A stretch of 64,000 bases of DNA, from contig JAFSMO010000034.1 of NCBI GenBank assembly GCA_017447865.1, positions 95,543 to 159,542 of the forward strand, given 5' to 3'. This DNA comes from Thermoguttaceae bacterium (lineage in GTDB: Bacteria > Planctomycetota > Planctomycetia > Pirellulales > Thermoguttaceae). The notes beneath the pieces are model-generated. The model searched no databases. It was given only the letters and a program-made list of their open reading frames with translations, and had not been told where the DNA came from. Below are positions 45,329 to 54,638 of this stretch, piece after piece. The translations under genes and the position numbers were made by a program. Numbering within the stretch: position 1 is the stretch's first letter; each line of letters opens with the position of its first letter.

Positions 45329-46005
45329 TTTTTCATCATGCGCTTTTCTTCTGCAGCCGCGGGGCGTGAGTAGATCGGAAGAAGGCTCCAAATATCATCG
45401 CGCCGGCCGGCCTGGTAAAGCCGAAAGCCCATTTTTCCCATCTGCGCGACGCTCGGAAGCCAGAATTCGGCCGGGATGGTTGGAAGATTCTCCGGCAAAA
45501 AACGGGCTTTCTGCGCGAGCACCGGCCCGGAAAGGAACGTCCCCGCTGGAACGGTTCCGACCCAGTCTTCCAGATCGAGCATTTGCATTTCATCCACCGG
45601 AGCCATGAGACCATCCGCGCCGCGCTCATACGTCCGGGCGATGACCTCCCCCCGCTGGGCGTCCAGCCCGATCGAGACCCGGGTGAACTCCGCAGGAACC
45701 GCCTCGGCAAGAAGGTCCAGCGTATTCAGAGCGATGACGTCCGCGCCGACCGTCCAGGCGAAAACCTTGGCGAACGTAATCCCGACGCGCAGCCCCGTGA
45801 AGGAGCCCGGCCCCTGCGCTACGACTAGCAGTTCAACGTCGGCGGGTTTCCAGCCCACTTGGGCCAGAAGATCGCGGATGGCCGGCGCGAGGTACTGCGC
45901 GCTGCGTTTCTGCGGGGGAAGAGACACGGAAGCCAAAACGTTTTCGTCGTCCAGGAGGGCGGCACTCGCGGACATTTCGATCGTTTCAAACGCCAGAATT
46001 TTCAT
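45325..46005 (-). CDS. tsaB: tRNA threonylcarbamoyladenosine biosynthesis protein TsaB
   Basis: 226 residues from the ATG at 46003-46005; the frame runs on upstream into AT-rich sequence without homologous content. MKILAFETIEMSASAAL, the AQGPGSFTGLRVGI block and a degenerate ASKHA fold identify TsaB (YeaZ), the partner that activates TsaD in making t6A37 of ANN-decoding tRNAs. tsaD and tsaE are not in the window. The 3' end overlaps the HU gene by four bases. Confidence 0.88.
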   Translation of the reverse strand: MKILAFETIEMSASAALLDDENVLASVSLPPQKRSAQYLAPAIRDLLAQVGWKPADVELLVVAQGPGSFTGLRVGITFAKVFAWTVGADVIALNTLDLLAEAVPAEFTRVSIGLDAQRGEVIARTYERGADGLMAPVDEMQMLDLEDWVGTVPAGTFLSGPVLAQKARFLPENLPTIPAEFWLPSVAQMGKMGFRLYQAGRRDDIWSLLPIYSRPAAAEEKRMMKK

Positions 46006-46223
46006 GGTTTGTGGTCGGTTTCGCCGGATCAGGGACGAAAATTTTAAAAAATTTTTTGAAAAAATGAAAAAATTTTTCCGGGGAAAAAGGCTTTTTACGG
46101 GCAAAACTGCCGCTTCCAGGCACGGGAAAAATGGATTTTAGCCGAAAAAACACGGTTAAACTCAATTTCAGACGAATCCCTTTTAATAGTTTGACAAATT
46201 TTAAAATTTTTGCAAGGGGGGCC

Positions 46224-46251
46224 TCGACGAATTTTGATTTTATGGAATAAT
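46224..46251 (+). promoter_or_regulatory. Putative promoter for the phosphoesterase gene
   Basis: TCGACG (46224-46229), 16-base spacer, AATAAT (46246-46251), 70 bases before the GTG start. A similar TCGACA box occurs before ilvD, which may reflect the local -35 preference. Confidence 0.4.
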
Positions 46252-46321
46252 AGTAAGTGTGAAATTGTAATTTGATTTAATTTAACGTTCACCCTGAAAA
46301 CCAGAAAGAAAAGGTAGCAAA

Positions 46322-47086
46322 GTGAAACGCGCGATTATTAGTGATATTCACGGCAATCTGGAGGCGCTGACCACCGTCCTCGACGACATTGAAAAGCAGG
46401 ACGTCGATGAAATTATCTGTTTAGGTGATGTGATCGGGTACGGCGCCAATCCGCTCGAATGTCTTGATCTCGTCATGGAGAAATGCAGTATTTGCCTCAT
46501 CGGGAATCATGAGCAGGGCGCGCTGTTCGACCCGGACGGTTTTAACGGCAACGCAATGAAGGCCATTCTTTGGACCCGGGAGCAGCTCTCCAAGCCGTCC
46601 GAACGCCGCGACGAACGCTGGGAGTTCCTGAACATGAACCCCCGCAAGTATTACGACGAGAACTGGAAGGCCCTTTTCGTGCACGGCTCGCCGAAAAACC
46701 CCTTGAACGAGTACATTTTCCCCGAGGATATTTACAATCCGAAAAAAATGGAACTCCTTTTCAATCTTGTGACCCATATTTCGTTCCAGGGCCACACGCA
46801 CGTTCCGGGAATTTTCACCCAGGACTCGCAGTTTCTCAACCCAAGTGATATTGGTTTTGACACAGTTCTCCATCCCGACCGGAAATACCTCGTGAATGTT
46901 GGTTCTGTCGGGCAGCCGCGCGATTATATTACGAGCTCATGCTACGTGACGGCCGAGGATTGCGAAACCGGAATTCATCTGGTTTACCATCGTTTGGATT
47001 ACCCGATTCAGGAAGCGGTGGATAAGATTCTTCAAACGCCGGAACTGGATAATTTTCTCGGCGAACGCCTCCTGGCAGGTCGGTAG
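46322..47086 (+). CDS. Metallophosphoesterase family protein (cytoplasmic)
   Basis: 254 residues with a GTG start (AAAGG upstream). Metal-binding blocks: IISDIHGN, CLGDVIGYG, LIGNHEQG, FVHGSP, SFQGHTHVP and VNVGSVGQPRD, the order found in YfcE/Icc-like calcineurin-type phosphodiesterases. No signal peptide, in contrast to the Tat-exported phosphoesterase at 19234. The substrate is not evident. Between tsaB (divergent) and yidC (downstream, gap 61 bases). Stop is TAG. Confidence 0.85.
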   Translation: MKRAIISDIHGNLEALTTVLDDIEKQDVDEIICLGDVIGYGANPLECLDLVMEKCSICLIGNHEQGALFDPDGFNGNAMKAILWTREQLSKPSERRDERWEFLNMNPRKYYDENWKALFVHGSPKNPLNEYIFPEDIYNPKKMELLFNLVTHISFQGHTHVPGIFTQDSQFLNPSDIGFDTVLHPDRKYLVNVGSVGQPRDYITSSCYVTAEDCETGIHLVYHRLDYPIQEAVDKILQTPELDNFLGERLLAGR

Positions 47087-47147
47087 GATAATTCCTTCTC
47101 ACTTTCATAAACAGATACACGATTTACTTTTTCCTTAACTTATAAAA

Positions 47148-49817
47148 ATGCCACAGTTTATTCAACCTCCTCAGCAGAAATACCGCCCCTCCACCTCGAA
47201 CAGCAGAACTCAACAGAACCAGCCTCAGCAGGGTGGGTGCTCGCAGTTCTTCTTCCTGCTGGCGATTCTTCTCCTTTTCAACTTATTGGTCATGCGTGCC
47301 TGCGCGCCGGAAGAACAGGGGCAGACTGAAAATTCTTCTCTGACTCAGGCCCTTCAATCCGTCACGACCCCGGAGAAAATGGAGCCGTCTGAAAACGCAG
47401 AAAAGGCGGAAGCCCCCGCAAAGGAAGAGGACGCTCCAAAGGCCGAAGTCCCGGCGGAAACGCCTGCGGTAGAATTGCAGCCGGCGGAAGTCGTAAACCC
47501 GGAAGCCGCTCCGGCGGAAACTGCTCCGGCGGAAACCACCTCCCCGACGGATGCGATGGCCAAGCCGAACACCAATCCGGTCGAGTACCTGACGCTCGGC
47601 TCCGTCGATCCGGCGAGCCCGTACCGGATGCTCGTCACGCTGACCTCGGAAGGCGCGGCAGTGGCCCGCGTCGAGATGAATGAGGCCCGGCTTGCCAGCA
47701 TGAGCGACGAAAAAGACTTTAAAGGCGGTTACATCGGCGAGCTGAACTGCGATGCGGACGCGGAAGCCGTCGGGGGCGCGCTGGTTCAGGTCGTGGGCGA
47801 TGGAACGCCCGCCAAAGCGGCTGGCCTCCTCCCGGGAGACCGGATCCAGAAGGTGAACGATCAGGACGTCGCCAACGCGGTGGCTCTGACCGAGACGGTC
47901 CGGAAGTTCCGCCCGGGGACGAAAGTTTCCCTCACCGTGAACCGCGCGGGGCAGAAGATCAAGGCCGAAGCGATGCTCACGCGTGAACCGGTCAGCGTCA
48001 TTCGTCCGGAAGTGGAATCCGCCAGTACGCAGAGCCTTGCGGACGCCCTGAAAGGCATTCCGTCGAACCGGAAGAATAACGCGTCGTTCCTCACGACGTT
48101 CTACTCTTTCGGCGAGCAGTCGCTTTCCAAACTCGACCTGGAAGTCAAGAAGCAGATCGCGTACGACGACTATACCCTGCTCGACCAGTTCGTGAATCAG
48201 GAAATTCTCGGCTTCGATATGCACAAAGCGTCGTGGAAAGTCGAAGCGAGCAGTGTGGATTCGGTCACGTTCCTCTACGAAATGCCCGCCTACGGGATGG
48301 AAGTCCGTAAGACGTACAGGCTCGTCCAAGTGGAAGAGAAGCAGCGCCGGGATGAATCCTCGCCGACGTACCACCTCACGCTGAATATTACGGTCAAAAA
48401 CGTCGGGACGCAGGACCGCACGATGGCGATCCAGCAGGACGGGCCGACCGGTCTGCTGACGGAAGGAAACTGGTTCTGCTCCAAGGCCGGCCGCGGCTGG
48501 GGAATGACCGGGATCCGCGACGTGCTGATCGGTTTCGAAGGGAATTCGACCCCGAACTATTACACCTGCACGAACATCGCGGGCGGAAAATGGGGCAAGC
48601 AGATCCTTTGCTCGCAGAAACCTCTGAAGTACATCGGCGTGGACGCGCAGTACTTTTCGTCGATTTTGATCCCGGAAAAGGACGCTTCCTCGCTGACTGT
48701 AGAGCGGTTTGCCGCCCTGCGCGTCGGAAACGTCACGAAGGGGCTGGAAATGCGCACGAACACATCGTGCCGCGTGATCTCCAACGCCAAAACGCTCAAG
48801 CCGGGCGAAGAAGCGACGCAGCAGTTCACGGTCTTCATCGGGCCAAAACGGCCGAAACTCCTTTCGCAGTACTCGCTCGATAACGTGGTCTATTACGGCT
48901 GGTTCTCGTTCATCGCGAAGATCCTGGTCGCGATCCTGCACTTCTTCTACGCGATTTTCGGAAACTACGGGATCGCGATCCTGTGCCTGACGGCGCTCGT
49001 GCGTCTGCTGATGTTCCCGCTTTCCAAAAAGCAGATCATGGGGTCCATCATCATGCAGAAGCTCCAGCCGGAAGTGAAGCGCCTGAACGAGAAGTACCAG
49101 GACCCGATGGAGCGCCAGCGGGCCCAGATGGAGCTTTTCCGGAAGTACAAATACAATCCGATGTCCGGCTGCTGGGTGATGCTCATTCAGCTCCCGATCT
49201 TCATCGCGCTTTACCGTGCGCTTCTGGTGGACGTGGAACTGCGCCAGATGCCGCTCTTCACCGAGTCGATCCGCTTCTGCTCGAACCTGGTCGCGCCCGA
49301 CATGTTCTTCTGCTGGAAGGACTTCATGCCGACCTGGGTCTCCAGCGGCGTGGGGATTTTCGGTCTGGGGCCGTACCTGAACCTGCTCCCGATCCTGACG
49401 ATCGCGATTTTCATCATTCAGCAGAAGATCATGATGCCGCCGGCGTTGGACGAACAGGCGAAAATGCAGCAGAACATGATGAAATTCATGATGATTTTCA
49501 TGGGGTTCCTCTTCTTCAAGGTCCCGTGCGGTCTGTGCATTTACTTCATCATTTCGAGCCTCTGGGGACTCTTGGAGCGCCGCTTTATGCCCAGCGCGGA
49601 TAATTTCCAGCTTTCCACGGACGGCGTGATCGACATGCGGGTCCAGAACGGCACCGCAACGAGCACTTCCAAACCGGTCGCGCCGAAAAAAGAAGGTTTC
49701 TGGGCCCGGCTGGCGAAGAAAGTCGAAGAAATCCAGAAGGCCGCTGAAGCCCGTGATGCGGAAATCGAGCGCCGAAGAGTCCAGGAGGAGAAAAAACGAC
49801 GCAGGAATAAACGCTGA
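47148..49817 (+). CDS. yidC: Membrane protein insertase YidC with embedded PDZ domain
   Basis: 889 residues, far longer than the usual 550-600. TM1 at about 32-50 (FFFLLAILLLFNLLVM) is followed by an Ala/Glu/Pro-rich linker and a PDZ-like domain (about 205-282: GDGTPAKAAGLLPGDRIQKV, NRAGQKIK). Then comes the periplasmic beta-supersandwich (about 300-570) and the conserved insertase core: YGIAILCLTALVRLLMFPLS with the hydrophilic-groove Arg, KYNPMSGCWVMLIQLPIFIA and PCGLCIYFI. A basic tail ends the protein. YidC inserts and folds inner-membrane proteins with or without SecYEG. The PDZ domain is an unusual addition. Confidence 0.93.
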   Translation: MPQFIQPPQQKYRPSTSNSRTQQNQPQQGGCSQFFFLLAILLLFNLLVMRACAPEEQGQTENSSLTQALQSVTTPEKMEPSENAEKAEAPAKEEDAPKAEVPAETPAVELQPAEVVNPEAAPAETAPAETTSPTDAMAKPNTNPVEYLTLGSVDPASPYRMLVTLTSEGAAVARVEMNEARLASMSDEKDFKGGYIGELNCDADAEAVGGALVQVVGDGTPAKAAGLLPGDRIQKVNDQDVANAVALTETVRKFRPGTKVSLTVNRAGQKIKAEAMLTREPVSVIRPEVESASTQSLADALKGIPSNRKNNASFLTTFYSFGEQSLSKLDLEVKKQIAYDDYTLLDQFVNQEILGFDMHKASWKVEASSVDSVTFLYEMPAYGMEVRKTYRLVQVEEKQRRDESSPTYHLTLNITVKNVGTQDRTMAIQQDGPTGLLTEGNWFCSKAGRGWGMTGIRDVLIGFEGNSTPNYYTCTNIAGGKWGKQILCSQKPLKYIGVDAQYFSSILIPEKDASSLTVERFAALRVGNVTKGLEMRTNTSCRVISNAKTLKPGEEATQQFTVFIGPKRPKLLSQYSLDNVVYYGWFSFIAKILVAILHFFYAIFGNYGIAILCLTALVRLLMFPLSKKQIMGSIIMQKLQPEVKRLNEKYQDPMERQRAQMELFRKYKYNPMSGCWVMLIQLPIFIALYRALLVDVELRQMPLFTESIRFCSNLVAPDMFFCWKDFMPTWVSSGVGIFGLGPYLNLLPILTIAIFIIQQKIMMPPALDEQAKMQQNMMKFMMIFMGFLFFKVPCGLCIYFIISSLWGLLERRFMPSADNFQLSTDGVIDMRVQNGTATSTSKPVAPKKEGFWARLAKKVEEIQKAAEARDAEIERRRVQEEKKRRRNKR

Positions 49818-49875
49818 AGTTAAAAATTTCCTTTTGGGGGGCTGCCTGGCCCCCTAAATTATTAAGGATTTTCCC

Positions 49876-50757
49876 ATGAAAAAAACCGCCCTCACCCTTT
49901 TTTTCATCCTTTTCGCCTCCTTTGCTTTCGCGGCTCCGCAGGAAGTTCGGCTTTGGCCCGGGCTTGCTCCGGGGGAGACCGTGGCGGATGAAGACCGCGC
50001 GGCCGCGAACAATCCGACGCACTTCACCCACGTGACGGTCCCGACATTGACGGTTTACCGCCCGGAAAACCGCACCTCATCCGCGTGCCTGATCATCTTT
50101 CCCGGCGGTGGATACGGCGCGCTAATGGGGGACTACGAAGGCTCCGAGATCGCGAAATACTGGAACGCTCACGGCGTCACGGCCGTGGTGGTGAAATACC
50201 GGGTTCCTCGCCGCCCGAATCTGGAAAAGCACCAGGCCGCCTGGCAGGACGGTCAACGTGCGATCCGCTGGGTCCGCGCCCATGCGGCCGAGCTGCAGCT
50301 CGATCCCGAGCGCATTGGCGCGACCGGTTTTTCCGCCGGCGGGCATTTGACGGTTTACCTCGCGGTGAACAGCCAGACGAAAGCCTACGAGCCGGTGGAC
50401 GAGCTGGACTCCGTGCCGTGCCATCTGAATTTCGCGATCCCGGTTTACCCGGCCTACGTGCTGGAAGACGGCAAAGACGGTGCGAATACCGGGAAGGGGA
50501 ACGATTCAGAACTCACAAGCGACCTGAAATTCGAGGCGAAAACCCCGCCGATGTGCCTCATTCACGGCGACGCGGACGTGATCTCGCCCATGGGTTCCAT
50601 CGAGATTTACCACCAGCTGCGCCGGATGAACATTCCGGCCGAGGTACACATCTACGCGCTGAAAGTTCACGGTCTCCTGAACGTCACGCCCGGCCAGGAT
50701 CACGCGGACACGTGGAAGGACCGGACCTGGGACTGGTTCGTGAAGATGGGGTTTTAA
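49876..50757 (+). CDS. Secreted alpha/beta hydrolase, BD-FAE/acetyl-xylan-esterase type
   Basis: 293 residues. Signal peptide about 1-20 (TALTLFFILFASFAFAAP). The oxyanion motif IFPGGGYG is at 74-81, nucleophile Ser153 in GATGFSAGGHL, the acid Asp in HGDADVISP and the His in KVHGLLN. This is the bifunctional feruloyl/acetyl-xylan esterase-like group, which deacylates plant polysaccharides; the true ester is not known. AAGGA precedes the ATG. 58 bases after yidC; likely its own unit. It fits the GH43 and GH106-like enzymes elsewhere in the window. Confidence 0.85.
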   Translation: MKKTALTLFFILFASFAFAAPQEVRLWPGLAPGETVADEDRAAANNPTHFTHVTVPTLTVYRPENRTSSACLIIFPGGGYGALMGDYEGSEIAKYWNAHGVTAVVVKYRVPRRPNLEKHQAAWQDGQRAIRWVRAHAAELQLDPERIGATGFSAGGHLTVYLAVNSQTKAYEPVDELDSVPCHLNFAIPVYPAYVLEDGKDGANTGKGNDSELTSDLKFEAKTPPMCLIHGDADVISPMGSIEIYHQLRRMNIPAEVHIYALKVHGLLNVTPGQDHADTWKDRTWDWFVKMGF

Positions 50758-51092
50758 CTAATTTCTGAAAATTCCCCACGTCAGGAAATCCCCCTAAAAT
50801 CTCAACTTTTCCGAAGTTAAAACCAGCTTATGCTTTGGAAAAGAGTGGGGTTTTATGGGATTTATCAAATACTACTCTTTTAATATCTTTTCGTTTTTTT
50901 TCTTCCTCCATTTTTGAAATACTTGCGTATAACCGTATACACTTTGGAACATTGAGGGAGAAATGTACACCAAAAACCTGAACAATTCTCGCAAATCCTT
51001 CACACTCCGGCAAGGAAAGTCAGCGCTGGAGCAAAAATCGTTCTAAAGTGATTTTTTGTAAGTTTTTTTCTTTTCTTATTAAAGGAGTAATT
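50758..51092. other. Intergenic region with inverted repeat and promoter candidate
   Basis: 335 bases without a gene. Arms CTTTTCCGAAG (50806-50816) and CTTTGGAAAAG (50833-50843) pair over 11 positions with one G-U; no T-run follows directly. A TTGAAA (50914-50919) and TACACT (50938-50943) with an 18-base spacer, around a small GTATA/TATAC dyad, may be the promoter of the pseudogene that follows. Confidence 0.5.
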
Positions 51093-51894
51093 ATGAAAAT
51101 GAAACGCTTCAAATTTTGTTCAGCCGTTCTGATCCTTGCGTTCGCAGGGATGGGTTTGGCTGGAACTCTTTTTGCCTCGGAGCCTCTGGAGATCATTTCG
51201 GGCGATTACACGACCTTGGATCTGAACTCAGAGCTTTTCGGCCATGATTCGATCGACGTGAACAGTACCGGGCGGTCAATTTTTATTTGGACTCCAACAA
51301 AATCGCGACGGGACCCTCCGCCTGACGAGCATGGAAGGAACCACTTTCAACCATAAAAACGGCACGAAAGTGGAGGCCGGCCGCTTGATCCTGGACGCCG
51401 CGTCGATGACCGGGTCCGACGTGACGGTCGCGCCTGATGCCGTGTTTGCGGCGGTCAATGGATCGGTGATCGAGAAAAACCTGAACCTCAACGGGACGTA
51501 CGAGCTGATCCTCGAGGAAATCGAGGCAAGCGAGGAGGAATTCCAGCTGATGATCTCCGACCAGCTGCTCTTTGCCGATTACGCCACCGCGAGGATCAAC
51601 GCCAGCGGCGACGTGAACTGGAACGCCCTGAACGGAAAAACCATTTTGCGGCTTCATTCCGCCGACTACGCGACCGAGGTTTTGGACAAGCTGAAGGGTT
51701 TGCTCGCTTCGGACCCGTACTACCCCTACATTCAGCTGATCACCGAGGGAGTGGACATTCGGATCTCGTTTGAATTTAACGATGTTCCGGAGCCGGCGTC
51801 GTGGCTTCTTCTGCTTTTCGGTGCGGCGGGTTTGGCGTGGGGTTCCCGGGGTTTGCGCGTGAAAAGTTCCCGTTTTGCCGTTCCTCACGCGTAA
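51093..51894 (+). pseudogene. Collapsed PEP-CTERM gene, paralogue of 52062-54614
   Basis: Start at ATG 51093 with AAAGGAG upstream. The first frame gives a signal peptide (about 10-26) and EIISGDYTTLDLNSELF, matching ELSSGDYTTATLNDALN of the downstream gene. Near 51271 one base is missing relative to the paralogue: only in another frame does VNFYLDSNKIAT appear, the match of VNFTLNGTKIAT. At about 51309 the sequence jumps to GTLRLTS in a third frame, which the paralogue has about 1.79 kb later. From there to 51894 the C-terminal part is intact: GRLILDAASMTGSDVTVA, GDVNWNALNGKT, then VPEPASW and the helix. So: a frameshift plus a large internal deletion. Confidence 0.85.
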
Positions 51895-51926
51895 TTTTGA
51901 CTTCTAAAGTCTGATCCGGCCAGGCG

Positions 51927-51965
51927 ACCACTGTTCAGATTTCGATTTTGAGCAGTGGTTTTTTC
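51927..51965 (+). terminator. Intrinsic terminator after the PEP-CTERM pseudogene
   Basis: ACCACTGTTCA (51927-51937) pairs with TGAGCAGTGGT (51949-51959) with one G-T wobble, followed by TTTTTT. Confidence 0.85.
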
Positions 51966-51985
51966 TGTTTTTTTCATTTTTTTTC

Positions 51986-52013
51986 TTGCAAAACATTTTT
52001 TTCTACATATAAT
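51986..52013 (+). promoter_or_regulatory. Promoter for the PEP-CTERM gene at 52062
   Basis: TTGCAA (51986-51991), 16-base spacer, TATAAT (52008-52013), 48 bases before the ATG. Confidence 0.65.
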
Positions 52014-52061
52014 AGAAGAATGTACAAATGAGTATTTCCTTTTTAGCCCCCATACAGAATC

Positions 52062-54614
52062 ATGAGTAAAACCCGCATTAAAACCCTGGTCCCCGTTTTT
52101 TTCCTCCTTTTGACGGTCCTCGGCGCGTACGAAACGACGCTGGCCGCTCCGTTGGAGCTTTCGTCTGGTGACTACACGACCGCGACTCTGAACGACGCTC
52201 TTAACGGGTACGACTCCGTGAACGTCAGCACGGGAACGGTTAATTTTACCTTGAATGGCACGAAAATCGCCACGAATTCCATCACGGTCTCGAGCGGGAC
52301 CCTGAACTGGAACGCCAATAATCCGAACAGCAGCGACTACATTTTCGACGGACAGATCACGGTGAAACCTGGCGCGGAGCTTTACCTGAACGGGGCCGAC
52401 CCGCTTGGAAACTCGTCGTCGGACACGGGATCCTGGCGCACGCTGAACATCGGCGGCACGCTGCGTCTGAGCAGCGGTTCGAACAAAACGATGCGCCGCG
52501 TCACGCTCAATCTGACCGGCGGGACCGTCACGGGCCACGAGTGGCAGTACCGGAGCAACGCCTCGATTTTGCAGGCGACCAGTGGGAATTCGACGTTTGA
52601 GTCCAGTCTGTATTTTCGCTCGGACGCGACCACTCCGAAAATCACGGTCTCATCCGGCGCGACGCTTACCATGTCCGGAATGCGCAAGGAAGGGACCGTC
52701 AGCAGCATGACGTTCAACGGCGGGGGAACGACGATCCTTTCCAAGGCGATTGGGCGTCTTACGTCGACCATTAACGTGACGGAAAGCAGTACGCTGCGGC
52801 TCGGCATCGGCGACACGCTGGGCGCCAACGGAAACGCCATCACGCTGAACATCGGCGAAGGAAGCACGCTCGACATGGACGCGGCATCTGCCGGGGGAGT
52901 CACCAATCAGACGGGCCGGGACATGACGATCAATCTGACCGGGGCCACGATGAAAAACGGGCGCTTGCACGTCTTTTCGCCGGATACTACTCCGACGGTG
53001 ATCAATATTCTGCCCTCTTCCAAAACGACGGAAATTTCCTCAACGCTCCAGCTTCGTACGGGGAACAGCCCGGATGAGCATTTGATCAACGTCGCGAACG
53101 GTGATGCCGCGGTGGACCTCCTTCTTTCCGGAACGATCGAGAGTTACAATTCAACGCAGTACCTGACCCTGACCGGCAGCGGAACCACGAAACTGACGGG
53201 AAACATTTCGACTAATGTTCCAAGGGTAACGCTCGACGGTGCGACGCTCCAGCTTGGCAAAGACGGCACGATGACGAAGTCGACGAGGCTGCAGACGAGC
53301 CGAACGACTACGGTTGATGGACAGTCCGTCACGAATAACGGAACTTTCGACCTGAACGGCTACTCCGTGACCGTTAGCCTTCTGACGGGTTCCGGCGCCG
53401 TGACGAATACCGCCGAGGGCACTTCCGTCCTGACGATTGACGGTTCCGGAAATGATCGTTTTTCAGGAACGGTCACGGGAAACGTGAATTTCGTGAAAAC
53501 CGGCACCGGTACGTGGACGGTCAGCAGCGATAACGACTGGAGCTCCAGTTCGCTGGAGATCCAGAACGGAACGGTCGCTCTGGACAAAGCGCGCACTTCC
53601 GGAAACGGCCGCCGCCTTTTGGCCGGCAAGATCACCATCGGTGAAAACGGAAAACTGAGCCTCAAGGCAAACGACGCGCTTGGAAACGTTGGAGGCGGCG
53701 GATCCTGGGCGAATCACGGGCTGGACCTCGATATTCTCGGCACTTTGGAAATATCGGCCGCGGGAAACCAGACTTCACGCTACATCAACTACAATCTGTA
53801 CGGCGGGACCATTAATATTACCAACGGCGGCGGGAAAATTTTGACCATGGAAAGCATCACGACCATCAATTCCCGTGCGAAATACGGAAATGAGGACGTG
53901 ACGGAAACCTCTGTGATCAACGGCTGGCTGGCGGCCCGGGATGGGACCCGGATGGTTACGCTGAACGTGGAAGACGGCCTGCCGGATACGGACCTGCACT
54001 GGACCGGCGTCCTGAAACACGAGAATGGTTCCTACGCTGCCAACCTGACGAAAACCGGGGCCGGGACCCTTCGCCTGACGAGCGCGAGCGACACGACGTT
54101 TAGCCTTCAGAACGGGATGACGGTTTCCGCCGGGCGCATCATCCTGGACGACGCGGCAGTGACCGGGGCCGATGTGACCGTCGCGGAAGGCGCCACGTTC
54201 GCGGCCGTGAACGGCTCCTCGATCAGCAATAATCTGGTCATGAACGGGAACTACGAGCTGGAACTGGCGGACATCGCGTCCAGTGATACGCCGGTCCAAC
54301 TGTTGGTTGACGGAAATGTTTTGTTCGGCGAAAACGCGACCGTAAGCATTAACATGAACGGCGACGTGAACTGGTACGCGCTGAATGGGAAAACGCTCAT
54401 GAGTTTCAATTCCGACGAGCTGGCCGCCGGCGTGTTCAACCAGCTGACGGAGCTACTCGCTTCCGACCCGAATCTGGTTTACGTGAATCTGACGGCCGAG
54501 GGCTCCTCCATTCTGCTCTCAGCCAATTTCAACGCGGTTCCCGAGCCGGCGTCGTGGCTCCTTCTGCTTCTCGGCGCTGCCGGGCTGGCGTGGAGATTCC
54601 GGAGATTGTGCTGA
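52062..54614 (+). CDS. PEP-CTERM beta-solenoid protein (intact paralogue of the pseudogene)
   Basis: 850 residues. Signal peptide about 8-28 (VPVFFLLLTVLGAYETTLAA). The solenoid contains at least one internal duplication: GQITVKPGAELYLNGADPLG near residue 105 resembles GKITIGENGKLSLKANDALG near 525, each followed by a TLEI/TLRL strand and a LNLTGGT/YNLYGGT strand. Autotransporter-type text VKTGTGTWTVSSDNDWSSS is near 480. The end module (NMNGDVNWYALNGKTL, LLASDPNLVYVNL) differs from the 20-34 kb array, so this and the pseudogene form a separate subfamily. Tail VPEPASW, hydrophobic helix, RFRRLC. YggS follows after 24 bases. Confidence 0.87.
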   Translation: MSKTRIKTLVPVFFLLLTVLGAYETTLAAPLELSSGDYTTATLNDALNGYDSVNVSTGTVNFTLNGTKIATNSITVSSGTLNWNANNPNSSDYIFDGQITVKPGAELYLNGADPLGNSSSDTGSWRTLNIGGTLRLSSGSNKTMRRVTLNLTGGTVTGHEWQYRSNASILQATSGNSTFESSLYFRSDATTPKITVSSGATLTMSGMRKEGTVSSMTFNGGGTTILSKAIGRLTSTINVTESSTLRLGIGDTLGANGNAITLNIGEGSTLDMDAASAGGVTNQTGRDMTINLTGATMKNGRLHVFSPDTTPTVINILPSSKTTEISSTLQLRTGNSPDEHLINVANGDAAVDLLLSGTIESYNSTQYLTLTGSGTTKLTGNISTNVPRVTLDGATLQLGKDGTMTKSTRLQTSRTTTVDGQSVTNNGTFDLNGYSVTVSLLTGSGAVTNTAEGTSVLTIDGSGNDRFSGTVTGNVNFVKTGTGTWTVSSDNDWSSSSLEIQNGTVALDKARTSGNGRRLLAGKITIGENGKLSLKANDALGNVGGGGSWANHGLDLDILGTLEISAAGNQTSRYINYNLYGGTINITNGGGKILTMESITTINSRAKYGNEDVTETSVINGWLAARDGTRMVTLNVEDGLPDTDLHWTGVLKHENGSYAANLTKTGAGTLRLTSASDTTFSLQNGMTVSAGRIILDDAAVTGADVTVAEGATFAAVNGSSISNNLVMNGNYELELADIASSDTPVQLLVDGNVLFGENATVSINMNGDVNWYALNGKTLMSFNSDELAAGVFNQLTELLASDPNLVYVNLTAEGSSILLSANFNAVPEPASWLLLLLGAAGLAWRFRRLC

Positions 54615-54638
54615 TTTTCCCCCGATTTTTCATTCATC

